Source: Galaxea fascicularis (Eukaryota > Cnidaria > Anthozoa > Scleractinia > Euphylliidae). From it: a DNA stretch of 64,000 nt. A program made the position numbers and the translations under genes. Shown in pieces: positions 32,882 through 46,717 of this stretch. Below the pieces are notes generated by a model, which worked only from the letters and a program-made list of their open reading frames with translations, ran no database searches and was not told where the DNA came from. How positions within the stretch are numbered: position 1 is the stretch's first letter; each line of letters begins with the position of its first letter. The stretch is from positions 2,771,231 to 2,835,230 of the forward strand of contig OX419346.1 of the NCBI GenBank assembly GCA_948470475.1, written 5' to 3'.

Positions 32882-34563
32882 TTTGCTGAAATCTTGCACA
32901 CAGCTCAAATAAGAAGAGAAATAATGTTTTGGGAGTTTTTAGAAGCATTTCAACATCATTTCTAGACTCCTCTTTGAACTAGGCAAACTTTCAGCCAAAT
33001 TCCAAATTTGACCCAAAACTGGCCAAAAGCATGGGTTAACCCCTTTGGGTTTTGGTCAAAATTTCAACGTTGCTGAAATCTTGCACACAGCTCAAATAAG
33101 AAGGGAAATAATGTTTTGGGAGTTTTTAGAAGCATTTCAACGTCATTTCTAGACTCCTCTTTGAACTAGGCAAACTTTCAGCCAAATTCCAAATTTGACC
33201 CAAAACTGGCCAAAAGCATGAGTTAACCCCTTTGGGTTTTGGTCAAAATTTCAACGTTGCTGAAATCTTGCACACAGCTCAAATAAGAAGGGAAATAATG
33301 TTTTGGGAGATTTTAGAAGCATTTCAACATCATTTCTAGACTCCTCTTTGAACTAGGCAAACTTTCAGCCAAATTCCAAATTTGACCCAAAACTGGCCAA
33401 AAGCATGGGTTAACCCCTTTGGGTTTTGGTCAAAATTTCAACTTTGCTGAAATCTTGCACACAGCTCAAATAAGAAGAGAAATAATGTTTTGGGAGTTTT
33501 TAGAAGCATTTCAACATCATTTCTAGACTCCTCTTTGAACTAGGCACACTTTCAGCCAAATTCCAAATTTGACCCAAAACTGGCCAAAAGCATGGGTTAA
33601 CCCCTTTGGGTTTTGGTCAAAATTTCAACTTTGCTGAAATCTTGCACACAGCTCAAATAAGAAGAGAAATAATGTTTGGGAGTTTTTAGAAGCATTTCAA
33701 CATCATTTCTAGACTCCTCTTTGAACTAGGCAAACTTTCAGCCAAATTCCAAATTTGACCCAAAACTGGCCAAAAGCATGGGTTAACCCCTTTGGGTTTT
33801 GGTCAAAATTTCAACTTTGCTGAAATCTTGCACACAGCTCAAATAAGAAGAGAAATAATGTTTTGGGAGTTTTTAGAAGCATTTCAACATCATTTCTAGA
33901 CTCCTCTTTGAACTAGGCACACTTTCAGCCAAATTCCAAATTTGACCCAAAACTGGCCAAAAGCATGGGTTAACCCCTTTGGGTTTTGGTCAAAATTTCA
34001 ACTTTGCTGAAATCTTGCACACAGCTCAAATAAGAAGAGAAATAATGTTTTGGGAGTTTTTAGAAGCATTTCAACATCATTTCTAGACTCCTCTTTGAAC
34101 TAGGCAAACTTTCAGCCAAATTCCAAATTTGACCCAAAACTGGCCAAAAGCATGGGTTAACCCCTTTGGGTTTTGGTCAAAATTTCAACTTTGCTGAAAT
34201 CTTGCACACAGCTCAAATAAGAAGAGAAATAATGTTTTGGGAGTTTTTAGAAGCATTTCAACATCATTTCTAGACTCCTCTTTGAACTAGGCACACTTTC
34301 AGCCAAATTCCAAATTTGACCCAAAACTGGCCAAAAGCATGGGTTAACCCCTTTGGGTTTTGGTCAAAATTTCAACTTTGCTGAAATCTTGCACACAGCT
34401 CAAATAAGAAGAGAAATAATGTTTTGGGAGTTTTTAGAAGCATTTCAACATCATTTCTAGACTCCTCTTTGAACTAGGCACACTTTCAGCCAAATTCCAA
34501 ATTTGACCCAAAACTGGCCAAAAGCATGGGTTAACCCCTTTGGGTTTTGGTCAAAATTTCAAC
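32882..34563. repeat. Domain I, 9-monomer unit, first (M177-M185)
   Basis: The unit is 1682 bp and has the same opening five markers as the 12-monomer unit, then CACAC, CAAAC, CACAC, CACAC. It equals the longer unit with three CACAC monomers removed. It is very similar to the next unit. Confidence 0.9.
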
Positions 34564-36245
34564 TTTGCTGAAATCTTGCACACAGCTCAAATAAGAAGAG
34601 AAATAATGTTTTGGGAGTTTTTAGAAGCATTTCAACATCATTTCTAGACTCCTCTTTGAACTAGGCAAACTTTCAGCCAAATTCCAAATTTGACCCAAAA
34701 CTGGCCAAAAGCATGGGTTAACCCCTTTGGGTTTTGGTCAAAATTTCAACGTTGCTGAAATCTTGCACACAGCTCAAATAAGAAGGGAAATAATGTTTTG
34801 GGAGTTTTTAGAAGCATTTCAACGTCATTTCTAGACTCCTCTTTGAACTAGGCAAACTTTCAGCCAAATTCCAAATTTGACCCAAAACTGGCCAAAAGCA
34901 TGAGTTAACCCCTTTGGGTTTTGGTCAAAATTTCAACGTTGCTGAAATCTTGCACACAGCTCAAATAAGAAGGGAAATAATGTTTTGGGAGATTTTAGAA
35001 GCATTTCAACATCATTTCTAGACTCCTCTTTGAACTAGGCAAACTTTCAGCCAAATTCCAAATTTGACCCAAAACTGGCCAAAAGCATGGGTTAACCCCT
35101 TTGGGTTTTGGTCAAAATTTCAACTTTGCTGAAATCTTGCACACAGCTCAAATAAGAAGAGAAATAATGTTTTGGGAGTTTTTAGAAGCATTTCAACATC
35201 ATTTCTAGACTCCTCTTTGAACTAGGCACACTTTCAGCCAAATTCCAAATTTGACCCAAAACTGGCCAAAAGCATGGGTTAACCCCTTTGGGTTTTGGTC
35301 AAAATTTCAACTTTGCTGAAATCTTGCACACAGCTCAAATAAGAAGAGAAATAATGTTTGGGAGTTTTTAGAAGCATTTCAACATCATTTCTAGACTCCT
35401 CTTTGAACTAGGCAAACTTTCAGCCAAATTCCAAATTTGACCCAAAACTGGCCAAAAGCATGGGTTAACCCCTTTGGGTTTTGGTCAAAATTTCAACTTT
35501 GCTGAAATCTTGCACACAGCTCAAATAAGAAGAGAAATAATGTTTTGGGAGTTTTTAGAAGCATTTCAACATCATTTCTAGACTCCTCTTTGAACTAGGC
35601 ACACTTTCAGCCAAATTCCAAATTTGACCCAAAACTGGCCAAAAGCATGGGTTAACCCCTTTGGGTTTTGGTCAAAATTTCAACTTTGCTGAAATCTTGC
35701 ACACAGCTCAAATAAGAAGAGAAATAATGTTTTGGGAGTTTTTAGAAGCATTTCAACATCATTTCTAGACTCCTCTTTGAACTAGGCAAACTTTCAGCCA
35801 AATTCCAAATTTGACCCAAAACTGGCCAAAAGCATGGGTTAACCCCTTTGGGTTTTGGTCAAAATTTCAACTTTGCTGAAATCTTGCACACAGCTCAAAT
35901 AAGAAGAGAAATAATGTTTTGGGAGTTTTTAGAAGCATTTCAACATCATTTCTAGACTCCTCTTTGAACTAGGCACACTTTCAGCCAAATTCCAAATTTG
36001 ACCCAAAACTGGCCAAAAGCATGGGTTAACCCCTTTGGGTTTTGGTCAAAATTTCAACTTTGCTGAAATCTTGCACACAGCTCAAATAAGAAGAGAAATA
36101 ATGTTTTGGGAGTTTTTAGAAGCATTTCAACATCATTTCTAGACTCCTCTTTGAACTAGGCACACTTTCAGCCAAATTCCAAATTTGACCCAAAACTGGC
36201 CAAAAGCATGGGTTAACCCCTTTGGGTTTTGGTCAAAATTTCAAC
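34564..36245. repeat. Domain I, 9-monomer unit, second (M186-M194)
   Basis: The unit is 1682 bp and matches the previous one at all diagnostic positions. It contains M190 (35312-35497), the last monomer in the window with any net length change. From 35498 onward every monomer is 187 bp. Confidence 0.9.
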
Positions 36246-39200
36246 TTTGCTGAAATCTTGCACACAGCTCAAATAAGAAGAGAAATAATGTTTTGGGAGT
36301 TTTTAGAAGCATTTCAACATCATTTCTAGACTCCTCTTTGAACTAGGCACACTTTCAGCCAAATTCCAAATTTGACCCAAAACTGGCCAAAAGCATGGGT
36401 TAACCCCTTTGGGTTTTGGTCAAAATTTCAACTTTGCTGAAATCTTGCACACAGCTCAAATAAGAAGAGAAATAATGTTTTGGGAGTTTTTAGAAGCATT
36501 TCAACATCATTTCTAGACTCCTCTTTGAACTAGGCACACTTTCAGCCAAATTCCAAATTTGACCCAAAACTGGCCAAAAGCATGGGTTAACCCCTTTGGG
36601 TTTTGGTCAAAATTTCAACTTTGCTGAAATCTTGCACACAGCTCAAATAAGAAGAGAAATAATGTTTTGGGAGTTTTTAGAAGCATTTCAACATCATTTC
36701 TAGACTCCTCTTTGAACTAGGCAAACTTTCAGCCAAATTCCAAATTTGACCCAAAACTGGCCAAAAGCATGGGTTAACCCCTTTGGGTTTTGGTCAAAAT
36801 TTCAACTTTGCTGAAATCTTGCACACAGCTCAAATAAGAAGAGAAATAATGTTTTGGGAGTTTTTAGAAGCATTTCAACATCATTTCTAGACTCCTCTTT
36901 GAACTAGGCAAACTTTCAGCCAAATTCCAAATTTGACCCAAAACTGGCCAAAAGCATGGGTTAACCCCTTTGGGTTTTGGTCAAAATTTCAACTTTGCTG
37001 GAATCTTGCACACAGCTCAAATAAGAAGAGAAATAATGTTTTGGGAGTTTTTAGAAGCATTTCAACATCATTTCTAGACTCCTCTTTGAACTAGGCACAC
37101 TTTCAGCCAAATTCCAAATTTGACCCAAAACTGGCCAAAAGCATGGGTTAACCCCTTTGGGTTTTGGTCAAAATTTCAACTTTGCTGAAATCTTGCACAC
37201 AGCTCAAATAAGAAGAGAAATAATGTTTTGGGAGTTTTTAGAAGCATTTCAACATCATTTCTGGACTCCTCTTTGAACTAGGCACACTTTCAGCCAAATT
37301 CCAAATTTGACCCAAAACTGGCCAAAAGCATGGGTTAACCCCTTTGGGTTTTGGTCAAAATTTCAACTTTGCTGAAATCTTGCACACAGCTCAAATAAGA
37401 AGAGAAATAATGTTTTGGGAGTTTTTAGAAGCATTTCAACATCATTTCTAGACTCCTCTTTGAACTAGGCACACTTTCAGCCAAATTCCAAATTTGACCC
37501 AAAACTGGCCAAAAGCATGGGTTAACCCCTTTGGGTTTTGGTCAAAATTTCAACTTTGCTGAAATCTTGCACACAGCTCAAATAAGAAGAGAAATAATGT
37601 TTTGGGAGTTTTTAGAAGCATTTCAACATCATTTCTAGACTCCTCTTTGAACTAGGCACACTTTCAGCCAAATTCCAAATTTGACCCAAAACTGGCCAAA
37701 AGCATGGGTTAACCCCTTTGGGTTTTGGTCAAAATTTCAACTTTGCTGAAATCTTGCACACAGCTCAAATAAGAAGAGAAATAATGTTTTGGGAGTTTTT
37801 AGAAGCATTTCAACATCATTTCTAGACTCCTCTTTGAACTAGGCAAACTTTCAGCCAAATTCCAAATTTGACCCAAAACTGGCCAAAAGCATGGGTTAAC
37901 CCCTTTGGGTTTTGGTCAAAATTTCAACTTTGCTGAAATCTTGCACACAGCTCAAATAAGAAGAGAAATAATGTTTTGGGAGTTTTTAGAAGCATTTCAA
38001 CGTCATTTCTAGACTCCTCTTTGAACTAGGCAAACTTTTAGCCAAATTCCAAATTTGACCCAAAACTGGCCAAAAGCATGGGTTAACCCCTTTGGGTTTT
38101 GGTCAAAATTTCAACTTTGCTGAAATCTTGCACACAGCTCAAATAAGAAGAGAAATAATGTTTTGGGAGTTTTTAGAAGCATTTCAACATCATTTCTAGA
38201 CTCCATTTTGAACTAGGCACACTTTCAGCCAAATTCCAAATTTGACACAAAACTGGCCAAAAGCATGGGTTAACCCCTTTGGGTTTTGGTCAAAATTTCA
38301 ACTTTGCTGAAATCTTGCACACAGCACAAATAAGAAGAGAAATAATGTTTTGGGAGTCTTTAGAAGCATTTCAACATCATTTCTAGACTCCTCTTTGAAC
38401 TAGGCACACTTTCAGCCAAATTCCAAATTTGACCCAAAACTGGCCAAAAGCATGGGTTAACCCCTTTGGGTTTTGGTCAAAATTTCAACTTTGCTGAAAT
38501 CTTGCACACAGCTCAAATAAGAAGAGAAATAATGTTTTGGGAGTTTTTAGAAGCATTTCAACATCATTTCTAGACTCCTCTTTGAACTAGGCAAACTTTC
38601 AGCCAAATTCCAAATTTGACCCAAAACTGGCCAAAAGCATGGGTTAACCCCTTTGGGTTTTGGTCAAAATTTCAACTTTGCTGAAATCTTGCACACAGCT
38701 CAAATAAGAACAGAAATAATGTTTTGGGAGTTTTTAGAAGCATTTCAACATCATTTCTAGACTCCTCTTTGAACTAGGCACACTTTCAGCCAAATTCCAA
38801 ATTTGACCCAAAACTGGCCAAAAGCATGGGTTAACCCCTTTGGGTTTTGGTCAAAATTTCAACTTTGCTGAAATCTTGCACACAGCTCAAATAAGAAGAG
38901 AAATAATGTTTTGGGAGTTTTTAGAAGCATTTCAACATCATTTCTAGACTCCTCTTTGAACTAGGCACACTTTCAGCCAAATTCCAAATTTGACACAAAA
39001 CTGGCCAAAAGCATGGGTTAACCCCTTTGGGTTTTGGTCAAAATTTCAACTTTGCTGAAATCTTGCACACAGCTCAAATAAGAAGAGAAATAATGTTTTG
39101 GGAGTTTTTAGAAGCATTTCAACATCATTTCTAGACTCCTCTTTGAACTAGGCACACTTTCACCCAAATTCCAAATTTGACCCAAAACTGGCCAAAAGCA

Positions 39201-42042
39201 TGGGTTAACCCCTTTGGGTTTTGGTCAAAATTTCAACTTTGCTGAAATCTTGCACACAGCTCAAATAAGAAGAGAAATAATGTTTTGGGAGTTTTTAGAA
39301 GCATTTCAACATCATTTCTAGACTCCTCTTTGAACTAGGCAAACTTTCAGCCAAATTCCAAATTTGACCCAAAACTAGCCAAAAGCATGGGTTAACCCCT
39401 TTGGGTTTTGGTCAAAATTTCAACTTTGCTGAAATCTTGCACACAGCTCAAATAAGAAGAGAAATAATGTTTTGGGAGTTTTTAGAAGCATTTCAACATC
39501 ATTTCTAGACTCCTCTTTGAACTAGGCAAACTTTCAGTCAAATTCCAAATTTGACCCAAAACTGGCCAAAAGCATGGGTTAACCCCTTTGGGTTTTGGTC
39601 AAAATTTCAACTTTGCTGAAATCTTGCACACAGCTCAAATAAGAAGAGAAATAATGTTTTGGGAGTTTTTAGAAGCATTTCAACATCATTTCTAGACTCC
39701 TCTTTGAACTAGGCAAACTTTCAGCCAAATTCCAAATTTGACCCAAAACTGGCCAAAAGCATGGGTTAACCCCTTTGGGTTTTGGTCAAAATTTCAACTT
39801 TGCTGGAATCTTGCACACAGCTCAAATAAGAAGAGAAATAATGTTTTGGGAGTTTTTAGAAGCATTTCAACATCATTTCTAGACTCCTCTTTGAACTAGG
39901 CAAACTTTCAGCCAAATTCCAAATTTGACCCAAAACTGGCCAAAAGCATGGGTTAACCCCTTTGGGTTTTGGTCAAAATTTCAACTTTGCTGAAATCTTG
40001 CACACAGCTCAAATAAGAAGAGAAATAATGTTTTGGGAGTTTTTAGAAGCATTTCAACATCATTTCTAGACTCCTCTTTGAACTAGGCACACTTTCAGCC
40101 AAATTCCAAATTTGACCCAAAACTGGCCAAAAGCATGGGTTAACCCCTTTGGGTTTTGGTCAAAATTTCAACTTTGCTGAAATCTTGCACACAGCTCAAA
40201 TAAGAAGAGAAATAATGTTTTGGGAGTTTTTAGAAGCATTTCAACATCATTTCTAGACTCCTCTTTGAACTAGGCAAACTTTCAGTCAAATTCCAAATTT
40301 GACCCAAAACTGGCCAAAAGCATGGGTTAACCCCTTTGGGTTTTGGTCAAAATTTCAACTTTGCTGAAATCTTGCACACAGCTCAAATAAGAAGAGAAAT
40401 AATGTTTTGGGAGTTTTTAGAAGCATTTCAACATCATTTCTAGACTCCTCTTTGAACTAGGCAAACTTTCAGCCAAATTCCAAATTTGACCCAAAACTGG
40501 CCAAAAGCATGGGTTAACCCCTTTGGGTTTTGGTCAAAATTTCAACTTTGCTGAAATCTTGCACACAGCTCAAATAAGAAGAGAAATAATGTTTTGGGAG
40601 CTTTTAGAAGCATTTCAACATCATTTCTAGACTCCTCTTTGAACTAGGCAAACTTTCAGCCAAATTCCAAATTTGACCCAAAACTGGCCAAAAGCATGGG
40701 TTAACCCCTTTGGGTTTTGGTCAAAATTTCAACTTTGCTGAAATCTTGCACACAGCTCAAATAAGAAGAGAAATAATGTTTTGGGAGTTTTTAGAAGCAT
40801 TTCAACATCATTTCTAGACTCCTCTTTGAACTAGGCACACTTTCAGCCAAATTCCAAATTTGACCCAAAACTGGCCAAAAGCATGGGTTAACCCCTTTGG
40901 GTTTTGGTCAAAATTTCAACTTTGCTGAAATCTTGCACACAGCTCAAATAAGAAGAGAAATAATGTTTTGGGAGTTTTTAGAAGCATTTCAACATCATTT
41001 CTAGACTCCTCTTTGAACTAGGCAAACTCTCAGCCAAATTCCAAATTTGACCCAAAACTGGCCAAAAGCATGGGTTAACCCCTTTGGGTTTTGGTCAAAA
41101 TTTCAACTTTGCTGGAATCTTGCACACAGCTCAAATAAGAAGAGAAATAATGTTTTGGGAGTTTTTAGAAGCATTTCAACATCATTTCTAGACTCCTCTT
41201 TGAACTAGGCAAACTTTCAGCCAAATTCCAAATTTGACCCAAAACTGGCCAAAAGCATGGGTTAACCCCTTTGGGTTTTGGTCAAAATTTCAACTTTGCT
41301 GAAATCTTGCACACAGCTCAAATAAGAAGAGAAATAATGTTTTGGGAGTTTTTAGAAGCATTTCAACATCATTTCTAGACTCCTCTTTGAACTAGGCACA
41401 CTTTCAGCCAAATTCCAAATTTGACCCAAAACTGGCCAAAAGCATGGGTTAACCCCTTTGGGTTTTGGTCAAAATTTCAACTTTGCTGAAATCTTGCACA
41501 CAGCTCAAATAAGAAGAGAAATAATGTTTTGGGAGTTTTTAGAAGCATTTCAACATCATTTCTAGACTCCTCTTTGAACTAGGCACACTTTCAGCCAAAT
41601 TCCAAATTTGACCCAAAACTGGCCAAAAGCATGGGTTAACCCCTTTGGGTTTTGGTCAAAATTTCAACTTTGCTGGAATCTTGCACACAGCTCAAATAAG
41701 AAGAGAAATAATGTTTTGGGAGTTTTTAGAAGCATTTCAACATCATTTCTAGACTCCTCTTTGAACTAGGCAAACTTTCAGCCAAATTCCAAATTTGACC
41801 CAAAACTGGCCAAAAGCATGGGTTAACCCCTTTGGGTTTTGGTCAAAATTTCAACTTTGCTGAAATCTTGCACACAGCTCAAATAAGAAGAGAAATAATG
41901 TTTTGGGAGTTTTTAGAAGCATTTCAACATCATTTCTAGACTCCTCTTTGAACTAGGCAAACTTTCAGCCAAATTCCAAATTTGACCCAAAACTGGCCAA
42001 AAGCATGGGTTAACCCCTTTGGGTTTTGGTCAAAATTTCAAC
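36246..42042. repeat. Domain J: nearly uniform monomers M195-M225
   Basis: Thirty-one monomers, all 187 bp, differing mainly at A105C and in scattered single changes. CTGGAATC (A8G) marks M199, M214, M221 and M224 (36994, 39799, 41108, 41669). M204 (37929-38115) carries the last AACGTC in the window. Other private changes: TCTGGACTCC in M200, CTCCATTTTG and GACACAAAAC in M205, AAGAACAG in M208, and CAGTCAAATT in M212 and M216. No firm HOR order was found by eye. Confidence 0.8.
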
Positions 42043-45000
42043 TTTGCTGAAATCTTGCACACAGCTCAAATAAGAAGAGAAATAATGTTTTGGGAGTTTT
42101 TAGAAGCATTTCAACATCATTTCTAGACTCCTCTTTGAACTAGGCAAACTTTCAGCCAAATTCCAAATTTGACCCAAAACTGGCCAAAAGCATGGGTTAA
42201 CCCCTTTGGGTTTTGGTCAAAATTTCAACTTTGCTGAAATCTTGCACACAGCTCAAATAAGAAGAGAAATAATGTTTTGGGAGTTTTTAGAAGCATTTCA
42301 ACATCATTTCTAGACTCCTCTTTGAACTAGGCACACTTTTAGCCAAATTCCAAATTTGACCCAAAACTGGCCAAAAGCATGGGTTAACCCCTTTGGGTTT
42401 TGGTCAAAATTTCAACTTTGCTGAAATCTTGCACACAGCTCAAATAAGAAGAGAAATAATATTTTGGGAGGTTTTAGAAGCATTTCAACATCATTTCTAG
42501 ACTCCTCTTTGAACTAGGCAAACTTTCAGCCAAATTCCAAATTTGACCCAAAACTGGCCAAAAGCATGGGTTAACCCCTTTGGGTTTTGGTCAAAATTTC
42601 AACTTTGCTGAAATCTTGCACACAGCTCAAATAAGAAGAGAAATAATGTTTTGGGAGTTTTTAGAAGCATTTCAACATCATTTCTAGACTCCTCTTTGAA
42701 CTAGGCACACTTTCAGCCAAATTCCAAATTTGACCCAAAACTGGCCAAAAGCATGGGTTAACCCCTTTGGGTTTTGGTCAAAATTTCAACTTTGCTGAAA
42801 TCTTGCACACAGCTCAAATAAGAAGAGAAATAATGTTTTGGGAGTTTTTAGAAGCATTTCAACATCATTTCTAGACTCCTCTTTGAACTAGGCACACTTT
42901 CAGCCAAATTCCAAATTTGACCCAAAACTGGCCAAAAGCATGGGTTAACCCCTTTGGGTTTTGGTCAAAATTTCAACTTTGCTGAAATCTTGCACACAGC
43001 TCAAATAAGAAGAGAAATAATGTTTTGGGAGTTTTTAGAAGCATTTCAACATCATTTCTAGACTCCTCTTTGAACTAGGCACACTTTCAGCCAAATTCCA
43101 AATTTGACCCAAAACTGGCCAAAAGCATGGGTTAACCCCTTTGGGTTTTGGTCAAAATTTCAACTTTGCTGAAATCTTGCACACAGCTCAAATAAGAAGA
43201 GAAATAATGTTTTGGGAGTTTTTAGAAGCATTTCAACATCATTTCTAGACTCCTCTTTGAACTAGGCAAACTTTCAGCCAAATTCCAAATTTGACCCAAA
43301 ACTGGCCAAAAGCATGGGTTAACCCCTTTGGGTTTTGGTCAAAATTTCAACTTTGCTGAAATCTTGCACAAAGCTCAAATAAGAAGAGAAATAATGTTTT
43401 GGGAGTTTTTAGAAGCATTTCAACATTATTTCTAGACTCCTCTTTGAACTAGGCAAACTTTCAGCCAAATTCCAAATTTGACCCAAAACTGGCCAAAAGC
43501 ATGGGTTAACCCCTTTGGGTTTTGGTCAAAATTTCAACTTTGCTGAAATCTTGCACACAGCTCAAATAAGAAGAGAAATAATGTTTTGGGAGTTTTTAGA
43601 AGCATTTCAACATTATTTCTAGACTCCTCTTTGAACTAGGCAAACTTTCAGCCAAATTCCAAATTTGACCCAAAACTGGCCAAAAGCATGGGTTAACCCC
43701 TTTGGGTTTTGGTCAAAATTTCAACTTTGCTGAAATCTTGCACACAGCTCAAATAAGAAGAGAAATAATGTTTTGGGAGTTTTTAGAAGCATTTCAACAT
43801 CATTTCTAGACTCCTCTTTGAACTAGGCACACTTTTAGCCAAATTCCAAATTTGACCCAAAACTGGCCAAAAGCATGGGTTAACCCCTTTGGGTTTTGGT
43901 CAAAATTTTAACTTTGCTGAAATCTTGCACACAGCTCAAATAAGAAGAGAAATAATGTTTTGGGAGTTTTTAGAAGCATTTCAACATCATTTCTAGACTC
44001 CTCTTTGAACTAGGCAAACTTTCAGCCAAATTCCAAATTTGACCCAAAACTGGCCAAAAGCATGGGTTAACCCCTTTGGGTTTTGGTCAAAATTTCAACT
44101 TTGCTGAAATCTTGCACACAGCTCAAATAAGAAGAGAAATAATGTTTTGGGAGTTTTTAGAAGCATTTCAACATCATTTCTAGACTCCTCTTTAAACTAG
44201 GCAAACTTTCAGCCAAATTCCAAATTTGACCCAAAACTGGCCAAAAGCATCGGTTAACCCCTTTGGGTTTTGGTCAAAATTTCAACTTTGCTGAAATCTT
44301 GCACACAGCTCAAATAAGAAGAGAAATAATGTTTTGGGAGTTTTTAGAAGCATTTCAACATTATTTCTAGACTCCTCTTTGAACTAGGCAAACTTTCAGC
44401 CAAATTCCAAATTTGACCCAAAACTGGCCAAAAGCATGGGTTAACCCCTTTGGGTTTTGGTCAAAATTTCAACTTTGCTGAAATCTTGCACACAGCTCAA
44501 ATAAGAAGAGAAATAATGTTTTGGGAGTTTTTAGAAGCATTTCAACATCATTTCTAGACTCCTCTTTGAACTAGGCACACTTTTAGCCAAATTCCAAATT
44601 TGACCCAAAACTGGCCAAAAGCATGGGTTAACCCCTTTGGGTTTTGGTCAAAATTTTAACTTTGCTGAAATCTTGCACACAGCTCAAATAAGAAGAGAAA
44701 TAATGTTTTGGGAGTTTTTAGAAGCATTTCAACATCATTTCTAGACTCCTCTTTGAACTAGGCAAACTTTCAGCCAAATTCCAAATTTGACCCAAAACTG
44801 GCCAAAAGCATGGGTTAACCCCTTTGGGTTTTGGTCAACATTTCAACTTTGCTGAAATCTTGCACACAGCTCAAATAAGAAGAGAAATAATGTTTTGGGA
44901 GTTTTTAGAAGCATTTCAACATCATTTCTAGACTCCTCTTTGAACTAGGCAAACTTTCAGCCAAATTCCAAATTTAACCCAAAACTGGCCAAAAGCATGG

Positions 45001-46717
45001 GTTAACCCCTTTGGGTTTTGGTCAAAATTTCAACTTTGCTGAAATCTTGCACACAGCTCAAATAAGAAGAGAAATAATGTTTTGGGAGTTTTTAGAAGCA
45101 TTTCAACATCATTTCTAGACTCCTCTTTAAACTAGGCAAACTTTCAGCCAAATTCCAAATTTGACCCAAAACTGGCCAAAAGCATGGGTTAACCCCTTTG
45201 GGTTTTGGTCAAAATTTCAACTTTGCTGAAATCTTGCACACAGCTCAAATAAGAAGAGAAATAATGTTTTGGGAGTTTTTAGAAGCATTTCAACATCATT
45301 TCTAGACTCCTCTTTGAACTAGGCAAACTTTCAGCCAAATTCCAAATTTAACCCAAAACTGGCCAAAAGCATGGGTTAACCCCTTTGGGTTTTGGTCAAA
45401 ATTTCAACTTTGCTGAAATCTTGCACACAGCTCAAATAAGAAGAGAAATAATGTTTTGGGAGTTTTTAGAAGCATTTCAACATCATTTCTAGACTCCTCT
45501 TTGAACTAGGCACACTTTTAGCCAAATTCCAAATTTAACCCAAAACTGGCCAAAAGCATGGGTTAACCCCTTTGGGTTTTGGTCAAAATTTCAACTTTGC
45601 TGAAATCTTGCACACAGCTCAAATAAGAAGAGAAATAATGTTTTGGGAGTTTTTAGAAGCATTTCAACATCATTTCTAGACTCTTCTTTGAACTAGGCAA
45701 ACTTTCAGCCAAATTCCAAATTTGACCCAAAACTGGCCAAAAGCATGGGTTAACCCCTTTGGGTTTTGGTCAAAATTTCAACTTTGCTGAAATCTTGCAC
45801 ACAGCTCAAATAAGAAGAGAAATAATGTTTTGGGAGTTTTTAGAAGCATTTCAACATCATTTCTAGACTCCTCTTTGAACTAGGCAAACTTTCAGCCAAA
45901 TTCCAAATTTGACCCAAAACTGGCCAAAAGCATGGGTTAACCCCTTTGGGTTTTGGTCAAAATTTCAACTTTGCTGAAATCTTGCACACAGCTCAAATAA
46001 GAAGAGAAATAATGTTTTGGGAGTTTTTAGAAGCATTTCAACATCATTTCTAGACTCCTCTTTGAACTAGGCACACTTTTAGCCAAATTCCAAATTTAAC
46101 CCAAAACTGGCCAAAAGCATGGGTTAACCCCTTTGGGTTTTGGTCAAAATTTCAACTTTGCTGAAATCTTGCACACAGCTCAAATAAGAAGAGAAATAAT
46201 GTTTTGGGAGTTTTTAGAAGCATTTCAACATCATTTCTAGACTCTTCTTTGAACTAGGCAAACTTTCAGCCAAATTCCAAATTTGACCCAAAACTGGCCA
46301 AAAGCATGGGTTAACCCCTTTGGGTTTTGGTCAAAATTTCAACTTTGCTGAAATCTTGCACACAGCTCAAATAAGAAGAGAAATAATGTTTTGGGAGTTT
46401 TTAGAAGCATTTCAACATCATTTCTAGACTCCTCTTTGAACTAGGCAAACTTTCAGCCAAATTCCAAATTTGACCCAAAACTGGCCAAAAGCATGGGTTA
46501 ACCCCTTTGGGTTTTGGTCAAAATTTCAACTTTGCTGAAATCTTGCACACAGCTCAAATAAGAAGAGAAATAATGTTTTGGGAGTTTTTAGAAGCATTTC
46601 AACATCATTTCTAGACTCCTCTTTGAACTAGGCAAACTTTCAGCCAAATTCCAAATTTGACCCAAAACTGGCCAAAAGCATGGGTTAACCCCTTTGGGTT
46701 TTGGTCAAAATTTCAAC
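42043..46717. repeat. Domain K: monomers M226-M250 with short local duplications
   Basis: Markers are CACACTTTTAG (C111T), AACATTATTT, AAATTTAACCC (G129A), CTTTAAAC (G95A) and CTCTTCTTTG (C89T). The pair M235-M236 (CACACTTTTAG with a TTTTAAC end, then CAAAC) recurs as M239-M240, 748 bp later. M237 has GCATCGGTTAACC, one of the two palindrome changes seen together in the marker monomer of domain M. M228 has AATATTTTGGGAGG. Confidence 0.82.
45409..46530. repeat. Three-monomer tandem duplication (M244-M246, M247-M249)
   Basis: Two adjacent 561-bp units (45409-45969 and 45970-46530) with identical markers: CACACTTTTAG with AAATTTAACCC; CTCTTCTTTG; plain CAAAC. By eye they are the same sequence, so the duplication is recent. 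Confidence 0.9.
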
